Assembly: GCF_900129005.1 (NCBI RefSeq)
Contig: NZ_FQUN01000009.1
Location: 186,001 to 250,000, forward strand
Direction: 5' to 3'
DNA: 64,000 bases
DNA from: Leeuwenhoekiella marinoflava DSM 3653
Lineage (GTDB): Bacteria > Bacteroidota > Bacteroidia > Flavobacteriales > Flavobacteriaceae
The translations under genes were made by a program, and so were the position numbers. Shown one piece after another: positions 53,722-61,552 of this stretch (position 1 is its first letter; each line of letters starts with the position of its first letter). The notes under the pieces are model-generated. The model worked only from the letters and a program-made list of their open reading frames with translations, did not search any database and had not been told where the DNA came from.

Positions 53722-54600
53722 TTAGATGTGGTTATTATAATTAGTTTCTACAAATTCTGGAAGCCATTCTAGGATTTCCATAATTAAATGAATATTAGCT
53801 CTAAACGGTGTTTTTACAATATCTTCATCTGACAAATGAGAATAGCCATTAGTTGACTCCTTTAGTTTCCTAAAAGCGGATTTAATTTCTTGAGGTACAC
53901 CTTTATTAAGTTTATGACCATTGGCATTTCTATCTTCCATAAATCTCGTACAGGATTCATGATTTGGTAAACCATTTCCTTTAAACAAGGCTGGTGGAAT
54001 ACAAGGTATTTCTCTATTAAGAGAAATAAAAATTCCCTCTAAAAAATCACGTTGCGCATTCAAGTTAACTTTACGATAATCTCTATCTTTATATGCATTA
54101 ATGATTGAAACAAGGATACTTTCAAAATCTCTCGAAATAATTCCCTTATCAAATGCTACAAAAGCTTCTTCAAAGTCTATTCTAGCAGTTCTATAATTTG
54201 AAATAGCTATCTGTTCTGCTATATATTTGAACATCAAGTCTCGATCACTATCTTTCTTTTCAAAAATTTTGACATTATCTTCTAAAGCTTCAAAACGGTC
54301 AATGAAACCTGTATTTACACAGTAAGGAATGTGTTTCCCTATTTGTGTTGAATATGTGTCTATGTCTCTCATAGCTCTTATCACAAAATTATCCTTTTCC
54401 GTTTCCTGATCTGCTTCAATTTTGCCTTTCCCGTCTAGGATGACAAACTCTATTGTTGGATCATTACGCAATAGTTCGAAGCCAGTTTCCCAGTCTAATT
54501 TATATTCCAACTGAATGTTATTATGACGCGCTACTCCTGATAAGGATTCACAATAATCTTTTTTATCGTCAACTAATAATATTCTTAAAGGTTTTGACAT
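53722..54600 (-). CDS. Response regulator with novel helical output domain
   Basis: The 292-residue protein begins with a receiver domain: RILLVDDKKDY (acids D11, D12), FVILDGKGK (phospho-acceptor D56), PYCVNTGF (Thr 97 switch) and VKIFEKKD (Lys 115/116). All conserved positions are present. The receiver is longer than usual, as an insert KIEADQETEKDNF follows D56. The rest (about 125-292) is helical (IDFEEAFVAFDKGIISRDF, AQRDFLEGIFISLNREIPCIPPALF) and matches no output domain known to me: no HTH or HisKA is seen. It starts 5 bp after the kinase-like fusion and ends 4 bp before hsdM. It may set the activity of the restriction complex. Confidence 0.85.
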   Translation of the reverse strand: MSKPLRILLVDDKKDYCESLSGVARHNNIQLEYKLDWETGFELLRNDPTIEFVILDGKGKIEADQETEKDNFVIRAMRDIDTYSTQIGKHIPYCVNTGFIDRFEALEDNVKIFEKKDSDRDLMFKYIAEQIAISNYRTARIDFEEAFVAFDKGIISRDFESILVSIINAYKDRDYRKVNLNAQRDFLEGIFISLNREIPCIPPALFKGNGLPNHESCTRFMEDRNANGHKLNKGVPQEIKSAFRKLKESTNGYSHLSDEDIVKTPFRANIHLIMEILEWLPEFVETNYNNHI

Positions 54601-54605
54601 TATTT

Positions 54606-57089
54606 TTATTTTAGTATTGTTATTAAAAATTCTACGTTATGCGGCATTATTCCAAAGCCCTCATTTTTTATTAATTCAATAGTTCCTTTATGTTTTTTTA
54701 AGATTAAGCCTATTAAGAACCCACCGAAACCACTACCAACGTCTGACCTTATTGAACTTCCTTTTGCTAGGAAATCTTGAATGGTAAACTCTGGTGGTAG
54801 TGGTATCCCATTATTGCGGATTGACAACTGAAATGAAATCGCATCTTTGGTCTTAATCTCTAACCATATTGTGGGTTTTTCTAAACTATCTTTAAATCCA
54901 TGTTTTATAGCATTAGTAATAAAATTATGCATTAGGATTCTTAATTGTTTACGGTCTGCCAAAAACTCTACTTCTCTACCAGTTATTTTAAATTGAATTT
55001 GAGGATACTCTGAAGCTATATTTTGCAAAAATTTTTTGAGTTGAATGTTTTCTTTTAGTGGCTCTGAAATAGAAATTATTTTGATAGCTTGCTCTAAAAT
55101 ATAATCCATATCGGTTACAGCACGTTCCATTCTTTCAAGAGTGTTTCTTAAGGTGTGGATTTCTATTTGCTCTGGTGTATCTGTATCAAATACCGGTACA
55201 ATTGTTTCGTTACTTTCAATTGTGTCTTCGGCTTTTATTTTTTTATTTAAAAAAGATTTTAATGATGTAAAATCATTGCCCAAACCAGATAAGGGTTGTT
55301 TAAGTGTGTGCTTAAGCGTTTTAATGAAATCTTGTTCTTGGTTTGTAACATTCTCACTTTGAGCTGGTTTTTCTGACTTTCTAAACTCTTTAAAAAGGAT
55401 ATTTTTTTGATCTTCTAGACTTGGAATCTGAATTTGAATTTCCATTAAATCCCTTATACTCAATCTAGCTATAGTAGCCCCTTTGGAATAATATTCTACT
55501 TGTTTAGTTACATAGGCTTGGGTTAATTCTCTAGCAGCGTATTCACCTAAAACCTTATTGTCATTAAATTTCAACCAATACACATTTTGTCCTAGTGCAA
55601 AAGACATATCATTTGGTAAAACCGATGCCTTAATTTTATTATGAAACGCACTTAAGACTACGCCACCTCTCACTAAATGTTTATCTATATTTTGAATTTC
55701 GTCGTGGTCGATACCTAGCATATTGTCCTTTGGCTCAAAATAAAGACCATTTTTATCAATGTCTCCCATTTTAATCAGCTTATACTCACCGCCAACATAT
55801 AAACTGTTTTTATTACGGAACATGGCACCGTATTTACGCTGTTCGAGTAGTTGGCCAACATGATATAAATTATGACCAGGTTTAACCTCTATATCATCAA
55901 TATCAACTACATATCGCTTTGGGTTTAGATCATAATTAAAAAGGTCTTGATTTGTTATCGTTCTGGAAACATCTCGAACTAATTTTTTAGTATTAATAGT
56001 TTTAACTACCTCTGACATATCCTCTTTTACTATGTTTGAGGCATCTAAAAAGAATACTTGATTATCTCTATTATTAAAATCGAAAATAAGCATAGAAACA
56101 TTTATTGCTGTATTATCGAACATGCCATTAGGGAAGGCAATAACAGCTTCTAAAGCACCAGAGTTTATTATTTGCTCTTTAGCTTCCTTATTAAATGATG
56201 CTTGACTACTTAAAACACCTGACGGCACGATTAGTATAGCCTTATCTAAATCATTATGATTATTCTGTAATTTTGATAAAATAAGGTCGAACTCCCTTCT
56301 TGAATTTCTGGCCGCACTTCTACTAAATGGTGGAATGAAAATACCTGTAGTTGTAGTTTGGGACATTATGTAGGTAAAATTACCTCGGTCAATTAATTTT
56401 GAAACGATCCTGTTGATTTGATTATCATATTCAAATTCATTAAAAAGGTTCGGGTTATGCTCACTTTTAATTGAGAACGTTGCCCCTTTATTATCTGCTG
56501 CAATTTTTAACAGGAAATCATTATACCCTTCAAAATAAGTTTCAATAGAATTGTCATTTATTTCAAACCAGTTTAGGCCTGATAAAACTGCTATTAACTT
56601 ATCACTTAATCTTAACGAGTTACTCTTTGATTGTTTAAAAAACCAGTTACATAGCTTATGAGCCACAAGCAATTTTTCTCGAGGATGATTTTTTCTATCT
56701 GCATAATTTATTTCTGGTTCTGAAATAATATTGTGCTTGTATTCGTAATTATCCTCATGCAATAGTTCTTCGAGTGCATGAACAAGTACATCAATTTTAT
56801 TTGCTCTGCCATAAGTTCTTATCGCGTTGGATTCATGTACCAGCCTATTACGATAGTGTTGAAATTTTAAGCTAACAATATCATCTTTTACCAATTTAAT
56901 TTTGCCTATCTCCTTTGTAAACAATTTTGAGTAGTTTTTAGCTCTTGTTGTTACTTGCGAAGCAGATACAGGAAGTCCATCTTTACGTTTGTAAAGTTTT
57001 TGATTATTTATAATATCAGCTATATCTCTTGAAAAAAGAGGTTTTTCTGCGTTTTGCAGTACTTGTTCTATAGCTTCGTGTAAGGTCAT
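54606..57089 (-). CDS. HARE-HTH / degenerate N6-methylase / S-type TRD / histidine-kinase-like fusion
   Basis: The 827-residue protein has four parts. (1) About 1-66: HARE-HTH (TLHEAIEQVLQNAEKPLFSR, DIADIINNQKLY). (2) About 130-380: the HsdM-like fold without its working motifs; LIVPSGVLSSQASFNKEAKEQII and AVIAFPNGMFDNTAINVSMLIF match HsdM, but no DPSxGTxG and no NPPF are found. (3) About 385-560: an HsdS-like TRD (GGEYKLIKMGDIDKNGLYF, YSKGATIARLSIRDLMEIQI). (4) About 585-827: an H-box-like TLKHTLKQPLSGLGN, N box MHNFITNAIKHGFKD, G1 SIRNNGIPLP (Asn where Asp is usual) and G2 GSGFGGFLIGLILKKHKG. It would read DNA and signal to the response regulator 5 bp downstream. Confidence 0.85.
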   Translation of the reverse strand: MTLHEAIEQVLQNAEKPLFSRDIADIINNQKLYKRKDGLPVSASQVTTRAKNYSKLFTKEIGKIKLVKDDIVSLKFQHYRNRLVHESNAIRTYGRANKIDVLVHALEELLHEDNYEYKHNIISEPEINYADRKNHPREKLLVAHKLCNWFFKQSKSNSLRLSDKLIAVLSGLNWFEINDNSIETYFEGYNDFLLKIAADNKGATFSIKSEHNPNLFNEFEYDNQINRIVSKLIDRGNFTYIMSQTTTTGIFIPPFSRSAARNSRREFDLILSKLQNNHNDLDKAILIVPSGVLSSQASFNKEAKEQIINSGALEAVIAFPNGMFDNTAINVSMLIFDFNNRDNQVFFLDASNIVKEDMSEVVKTINTKKLVRDVSRTITNQDLFNYDLNPKRYVVDIDDIEVKPGHNLYHVGQLLEQRKYGAMFRNKNSLYVGGEYKLIKMGDIDKNGLYFEPKDNMLGIDHDEIQNIDKHLVRGGVVLSAFHNKIKASVLPNDMSFALGQNVYWLKFNDNKVLGEYAARELTQAYVTKQVEYYSKGATIARLSIRDLMEIQIQIPSLEDQKNILFKEFRKSEKPAQSENVTNQEQDFIKTLKHTLKQPLSGLGNDFTSLKSFLNKKIKAEDTIESNETIVPVFDTDTPEQIEIHTLRNTLERMERAVTDMDYILEQAIKIISISEPLKENIQLKKFLQNIASEYPQIQFKITGREVEFLADRKQLRILMHNFITNAIKHGFKDSLEKPTIWLEIKTKDAISFQLSIRNNGIPLPPEFTIQDFLAKGSSIRSDVGSGFGGFLIGLILKKHKGTIELIKNEGFGIMPHNVEFLITILK

Positions 57090-57158
57090 AATTATTTTAT
57101 ATCTCTTTTAATTTTACTCTGCAAATTAATGAATAAAGTATGCAAGGTATTCGCATAC

Positions 57159-58160
57159 TTAGCTAGTGTAAAACTGCTGCATTGTATTTGATTGTTCTCT
57201 CATTTGCTCTTTTAATCGCTCTGGCTCAAGCACCTCTAAATCTTGACCGTAGGATAATAACTGTTGTACTAATTCTTTATTTATTATAGTCTCAAACCAA
57301 ACTTGGTCTTGTTTTTCTTCTTCAAAAAACTCTTCAAAATCCGGTTGAAATGGTTTTGTTTTAAAATAGTTTTCTCTCCCGTTATGGAAGCGTAACACTA
57401 CCTTTTCTACTTGCGCTTCAATAGGTCTTACAACGCCTACCATTGTTCTAAAAAATGTTTCCCAATCAGTATGTGATTCTATGTATTCAACATCTTCCAG
57501 TACTTCAAAAGTTATGATTCTCTCGTCTAAAGGAATACTCCATTCTACGACATCTCTAGTCTTATTTAGTCCATAAACAAACCACCTTCTGTTATATTGT
57601 TTTAAAATATGTGGATGAAATTCAAAAATCGATGATTCCTTATCTTTAAAGCCTTTATAAATTATTTGTAAAGCTTGTTTTTTCTTAATCGCTAGATATA
57701 ATGGCTTGAGGTGTTTTATCCCTTTGTATTCTTCGTTATGATCATAAAACAAGATTTTTTTAGCATCATTTTCTTGTTCCTCTTCATCTTGAAACTTAAT
57801 TAGAGCTTCTGCCAGCTTGTTATATTTTGGATGATTTTCAAATCTTTCGAGTAAACGACTTGTTGCATCTACCAAATATTGTTCATATTCTAGTAAAGGT
57901 CTTTGCGCGATCGAAAAATTTGGGTTTGTATATCTATAAATGCGAATATTGGGTGGCAAGGGCGCTTCAAAACCTTCTTTTTTTCTTCGGAAAATAGCTA
58001 AATCAGAATCAAGTTGGCGTAATTGAATTTGTTCTCCATCATAATTATCTTCTAGTTTTTGGTTTAAAAATGAAAGTAGCTGTTTCTTTGAAAGAGCTAA
58101 ATTTTTAAAACAATAATCTAGTATATTATATCGGTAATGTGCGTGCTTACTATTTGCCAT
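57159..58160 (-). CDS. WYL-domain regulator
   Basis: The ATG at 58160 (MANSKHAHYRYNILDYCF) overlaps the hipA stop as TAATG; the upstream frame to 58241 lies inside hipA and is not used. The 333-residue protein has an N-terminal winged-helix-like part (LSKKQLLSFLNQKL, LRQLDSDLAIFRRKKEGFEAP) and a WYL domain (about 155-245: PLYLAIKKKQALQIIYKGFKDKESSIFEFHPHILKQYNRRWFVYGLNK) with a WCX-like end (RFHNGRENYFKTKPFQPDF). WYL proteins sense nucleic acids or ligands and often control phage-defence islands. It lies 69 bp before the kinase-like fusion, the likely start of the large operon it governs. Confidence 0.9.
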   Translation of the reverse strand: MANSKHAHYRYNILDYCFKNLALSKKQLLSFLNQKLEDNYDGEQIQLRQLDSDLAIFRRKKEGFEAPLPPNIRIYRYTNPNFSIAQRPLLEYEQYLVDATSRLLERFENHPKYNKLAEALIKFQDEEEQENDAKKILFYDHNEEYKGIKHLKPLYLAIKKKQALQIIYKGFKDKESSIFEFHPHILKQYNRRWFVYGLNKTRDVVEWSIPLDERIITFEVLEDVEYIESHTDWETFFRTMVGVVRPIEAQVEKVVLRFHNGRENYFKTKPFQPDFEEFFEEEKQDQVWFETIINKELVQQLLSYGQDLEVLEPERLKEQMREQSNTMQQFYTS

Positions 58161-59422
58161 TATACTATTCTCTTTAGTTCTTTTAGAATGACCTTGATTA
58201 TATTGTCTGACACCTCCAATCCAGTAGTAATCTCCATCCATCGAGGAATCAATTCTTGTACATCCTCAATAATCCCTTTAGGATTTTTTATAGCAAATTC
58301 TTCAGCAATGGTAAGTAAATCTTTTATGGTGATCTCTGCACGCTTTCCATTAATGGATAGAGCTCTTGAAGTTGTTTTGAATGTAAACAGCGGATTCAGC
58401 GCATACGTCAAATCGTATGCTGGCCCTAAGTTCCAGCTATTCGTTTCTTTGTTATAAATAAAACTGTGGTTCTTTAAATGGTCATCCACATTTCTAAATA
58501 CAACATTAAATACCATACGCTTGAACAGTTGCTGTAAATCTTTATGTGGTACTTCAAGTCCTAAGGCTACTTTAAAAACATTTTCGTAAGATGAGTTTTC
58601 CGGTTGGCTTTTAAAATCCCAACCCGTTAGCCCTGTAACAGTCAATACGTGTTGTTTTTCTCCGTGTTGTCTATCGTATCGTAACGTAGCAAAATGTTTA
58701 TCTTCGATTAATTTAGATGGCATCATATCGATACCTGCTTCTTGCGCTAGTAAATAATAGGCGTATTCTACTTTTTCTTTATTGTAGCCATCGCTGTCAT
58801 CAAGGTGTAGCTTGACTAGATAGTGATTATAGTCCTCACTCGTTTCTCTATCTCCGGCTATGATTTCGCCAGTTTCTTTATGTTCCGAGATTAAGATCTT
58901 AGGCCTGGCACCACCTGCTGAAGTTCCTATTTTAAATACATTTAAAAGAGATAGTTCGCTTAAATCTTTACCTGTCGTATCTTCTTTGAGCTTAAGTACC
59001 TTCTCTAAGATATTAATTACTTTATCAATATTTACTTTTGGTGAATTGGGTAATTCTTCAATGGGTTTGTATTCTAAGGCTCCCATACCACGATCTGCTA
59101 CATAAGCCAGTTGTTCCAATGGTGTTACTTTTTGGACACCTCTCGTGGTTAACCATTCCTGAAAAATGATATTACCGAAAGTGTCCGGTAACGAATCAGC
59201 TATCATAGGTGGTAAGCCTTGAAAAGTATCTTGTTGGTATTCGGTAAATACTTGTGCAGGTTTGGTGCGTTTAAAAATAAAGGGAAAGAGTTTTGAGTAT
59301 TGACCAGACTCCAAGAATTCAGGGTTATATTGAAAAAAAGATTTGCCCTGATCTATATCATAGCCCAACTTTCCAATTTCTTTGCCAAATGCAATAACAT
59401 CGATTATTTTATCTCTAGCCAT
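58160..59422 (-). CDS. hipA: HipA-family toxin kinase
   Basis: The 420-residue serine/threonine kinase has the coupling N-terminus (VIAFGKEIGKLGYDIDQGKSFFQYNPEF) and the HipA core: GMGALEYKP, GTSAGGARPKILISEH (phosphate loop), HLDDSDGYNKEKVEYAYYLLA, FKVALGLEVPHKDLQQLFKRMVFNVVFRNVDDHLKNHSF with the catalytic Asp and Asn, and NLGPAYDLTYALNP (metal Asp). In E. coli HipA phosphorylates GltX. All the catalytic positions are kept. It lies 3 bp after hipB and is coupled to the WYL gene by TAATG. It could be a toxin or a defence effector. Confidence 0.93.
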   Translation of the reverse strand: MARDKIIDVIAFGKEIGKLGYDIDQGKSFFQYNPEFLESGQYSKLFPFIFKRTKPAQVFTEYQQDTFQGLPPMIADSLPDTFGNIIFQEWLTTRGVQKVTPLEQLAYVADRGMGALEYKPIEELPNSPKVNIDKVINILEKVLKLKEDTTGKDLSELSLLNVFKIGTSAGGARPKILISEHKETGEIIAGDRETSEDYNHYLVKLHLDDSDGYNKEKVEYAYYLLAQEAGIDMMPSKLIEDKHFATLRYDRQHGEKQHVLTVTGLTGWDFKSQPENSSYENVFKVALGLEVPHKDLQQLFKRMVFNVVFRNVDDHLKNHSFIYNKETNSWNLGPAYDLTYALNPLFTFKTTSRALSINGKRAEITIKDLLTIAEEFAIKNPKGIIEDVQELIPRWMEITTGLEVSDNIIKVILKELKRIV

Positions 59423-59425
59423 CTA

Positions 59426-59689
59426 TTAATACAGTGAAATGTCATTTTGATCAATACTAATTTTATCTATTTCTTTGGCAATAAATTGTAATAACCCAAA
59501 ATGATTTGCTACTTTTAAAACGTTATCGAGTGTGGCATTTTTACCATTCTCGATGTTTTGAATGGTTGTGCTCGCAACATCCAACACTTCCGCAAGTTCG
59601 TCTCTAGAGAGCCCATTCGATTTCCGAAGCGCCTTGCACGCCTCGCCAATCTTGACTTTCACATCTTTTATTGTAGTTACTTCTAACAT
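59426..59689 (-). CDS. hipB: HipB-family antitoxin and repressor
   Basis: The 87-residue protein is a Cro/CI helix-turn-helix (GEACKALRKSNGLSRDELAEV, LDVASTTIQNIENGKNATLDNVLKVANHFGL) with a short C-terminal strand. It forms a dimer that holds HipA and binds the operator upstream (59703-59741). As first gene of hipBA-WYL it probably controls the whole upstream end of the defence run. Confidence 0.93.
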   Translation of the reverse strand: MLEVTTIKDVKVKIGEACKALRKSNGLSRDELAEVLDVASTTIQNIENGKNATLDNVLKVANHFGLLQFIAKEIDKISIDQNDISLY

Positions 59690-59702
59690 GTTATACCAAT
59701 AT

Positions 59703-59741
59703 AATGGTTAAATATAAACTTTTTAATTGATATTTACCATT
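59703..59741. promoter_or_regulatory. hipBA operator (inverted repeat)
   Basis: Arms AATGGTTAAATAT (59703-59715) and ATATTTACCATT (59730-59741) differ by one inserted base and lie 14 bp apart. They begin 14 bp upstream of the hipB ATG, in the presumed promoter, and fit a HipB dimer-pair site. Confidence 0.65.
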
Positions 59742-59960
59742 ATAATACTAAATATATTATTCTGTAGGATTGATTTCTAAGCTTCATATTGTAAAAGCTG
59801 AACGATTCAATTTTAGTAAACTTTCGAGAAAAACACCGATTTTTGGTAATTATCTCATAAGTTTGCTATAAACGCATTTTTACAATATAGTTTGAATTCA
59901 TTTATTGGAATTTGTAGACTCAATTTGTCAAATCCTTTCAAAACTCACAAATTTTTGTTA

Positions 59961-59982
59961 AAAAGGGGCGAATTCGGTGTCA
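59961..59982 (+). repeat. E2 right arm repeat
   Basis: AAAAGGGGC, G, AATTCGGTGTCA, the partner of 38030-38051 (21 of 22 bases) in the same orientation, about 60 bp inside attachment copy 3. Confidence 0.75.
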
Positions 59983-60043
59983 GTAAATTTTAAGGGTCGT
60001 TTTAAGCCCTATAAAACCTCAAAAGATAAGAATTTGGATAGTT

Positions 60044-60059
60044 CCTCTTTCTCCGCTGA
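60044..60059 (+). repeat. Attachment site 3 (E2/E3 junction)
   Basis: CCTCTTTCTCCGCTGA is identical with 17995-18010 at the tRNA-Ser 3' end. The T-arm part is not kept here, in contrast to copy 2. Confidence 0.88.
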
Positions 60060-60074
60060 TAAAGATGTCAAATG

Positions 60075-60161
60075 ACACTTTAAAAGTCAAAACCCTTTAA
60101 ACTCAGTGTTTAAAGGGTTTTTTTATTTTAGACCTGTATCAATATACACTTTAAAGGTCAA
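60075..60161 (+). repeat. E3 direct repeats (arm-site candidates)
   Basis: ACACTTTAAAAGTCAA at 60075-60090 and ACACTTTAAAGGTCAA at 60146-60161 differ at one base and are 71 bp apart, between the attachment core and the E3 integrase. That is where E1 and E2 also carry their repeats. Confidence 0.55.
60090..60125 (+). terminator. Terminator at the E3 left junction
   Basis: Thirteen-base arms AAACCCTTTAAAC and GTTTAAAGGGTTT around a TCAGT loop, followed by TTTTA. It is the third terminator found just after an attachment copy. Confidence 0.85.
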
Positions 60162-60221
60162 AGTACAGTTACCCTTATGGTTACCCTACAAAATCATCTT
60201 ATTATAGGGTAACTAAATTTT

Positions 60222-60256
60222 CAGGGAATCACAGGGAATCCCTAGCTATACCTAGC
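60222..60256 (+). repeat. Palindromic site before the E3 integrase
   Basis: CAGGGAATCACAGGGAATCC, then CTAGCTATACCTAGC: two AGGGAATC words, the second part of a near palindrome AGGGAATCCCT. The same arrangement returns at 62601-62631 before the excisionase-like gene. It ends 40 bp before the integrase ATG. Confidence 0.6.
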
Positions 60257-60296
60257 GTTTACTAATAATTTCGTCGAAAAATAAATTAGTAAAACT

Positions 60297-61517
60297 ATGA
60301 TTAGAACTTATTTCTACCTGAAAACTGACAAGCAAAATAATAATGGTGAATCGGCTATTTATGCCAAAATCAAGTTACATGGAAAAACCTCAACCCTAAG
60401 TACTGGAAAGTATATTGAAAAGGACCGATGGGAATCTACTAACAAGCTAAAAAACACCCTACGTATTACTAGCGAAAAAAACTGTTTAACGACTTTAAAG
60501 CTGATAGAATCTAAGGTGGAATCAATTTATCTGAAACTGGTTAAAGCTAATGAAAATGTCACCCTAAACGATATAAAGAACCAACTTAAAGGTAAACCGG
60601 ATAAATCTAATCACAGAGATATTCTGAAGCTATTTCAAGAACACAATGACTATTTCAAGAGAAAGTATGAAGCTGGCGAACGTACAAAAGCATCTTTGCA
60701 GAAGTATAATCGAGCAAAAGACTTAATATCTAATTTTCTACATGAGAAATATCGAAAAAAAGACTTAGACATCACGGAGATAGATAATGCATTCATTTAT
60801 GAACTAGAGCATTTTCTGAAGTACGAATCCAGATTTAAAGGTAAAGTAGGCATTAATCATAATTCGGTAGTGAAATACTTTCAATGCTATAAAACCATGT
60901 GCCGCTATGGGATAAAAAGAAATCTTATAGAGAAAAATCCGTTTTTAGTCTATGATGAAAAACTAGTGATTAAGGATGCTGTATTCCTCACACAAGATGA
61001 GCTTCAACGCATAGAAAATAAAGTATTTAGTTCGGAACGATTGAACCGTGTTAAAGACATATTCCTATTTTCTTGTTATACCAGTTACGCACCCGTTGAC
61101 GTGAAAAACTTAACCAGAAAAAACCTTATTAAAGATAATGAAGGTACATTATGGATTAAGACAAACAGGGCTAAAACCTCTATAAAATCCAATGTGCCAG
61201 TATTACCACCAGTACAACGTATTATAGAAAAATATCAAAATCTAGAAGATGATAAACTACTACCCGCCATTAGCAACCAGAAGATAAATGAGTACCTAAA
61301 GGAAATTGCTGTTTTGTGTAGTATAGAAAAGAAGCTCACGCATTATGTAGCTCGACATACATTTGCTACAACGGTAACACTAGGTAACGGTATTTCAATT
61401 GAAAATGTATCATCTATGATGGGGCATTCTAAAATAACTATGACACAACACTATGCAAAGGTTCTGGATAGTAGCGTAAAAAAAGATATGAATAAGCTAC
61501 GTTTGAAACTCGCATAG
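60297..61517 (+). CDS. int: Tyrosine integrase of E3
   Basis: The 406-residue recombinase begins MIRTYFYLKTDKQNNNGESAI, the arm-binding start of Bacteroidota integrases. A SAM-like domain spans about 105-205. The catalytic part has WIKTNRAKTSIKSNVPVL, HYVARHTFATTVTLGNGISI (His, Arg), SMMGHSKITMTQHYAKVLD (His, Tyr). Where Arg I stands in most enzymes it reads SCYTSYAPVDVKNL, so Arg is absent as in the E2 integrase. It lies next to attachment copy 3 and reads inward. Confidence 0.93.
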   Translation: MIRTYFYLKTDKQNNNGESAIYAKIKLHGKTSTLSTGKYIEKDRWESTNKLKNTLRITSEKNCLTTLKLIESKVESIYLKLVKANENVTLNDIKNQLKGKPDKSNHRDILKLFQEHNDYFKRKYEAGERTKASLQKYNRAKDLISNFLHEKYRKKDLDITEIDNAFIYELEHFLKYESRFKGKVGINHNSVVKYFQCYKTMCRYGIKRNLIEKNPFLVYDEKLVIKDAVFLTQDELQRIENKVFSSERLNRVKDIFLFSCYTSYAPVDVKNLTRKNLIKDNEGTLWIKTNRAKTSIKSNVPVLPPVQRIIEKYQNLEDDKLLPAISNQKINEYLKEIAVLCSIEKKLTHYVARHTFATTVTLGNGISIENVSSMMGHSKITMTQHYAKVLDSSVKKDMNKLRLKLA

Positions 61518-61552
61518 TTTTTTATCTTTATTGACTAAATCCTTTTTACAAT

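Larger units (their letters stand above)
37931..60055. mobile_element. Integrated element E2 (defence island) in tRNA-Ser array
   Basis: Bounded by the attachment copies at 37909-37936 and 60044-60059; about 22 kb. The integrase is at the left end. It has a BfmA-like gene and an oriT candidate but no relaxase of its own, so it would need one in trans, perhaps that of E1. From 41358 to 59689 every gene is on the minus strand and belongs to a defence system or its control. Arm repeats with GAATTCGGTGTCA or a close form lie inside both ends (38030 and 59961). Confidence 0.85.
59742..60296. other. Non-coding E2/E3 junction
   Basis: No gene is seen. From left to right it holds AT-rich DNA, the E2 right arm repeat, attachment copy 3, a terminator, a pair of E3 repeats (60075 and 60146) and a GGGAAT-type palindromic site (60222). 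The E3 integrase starts at 60297. Confidence 0.7.
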
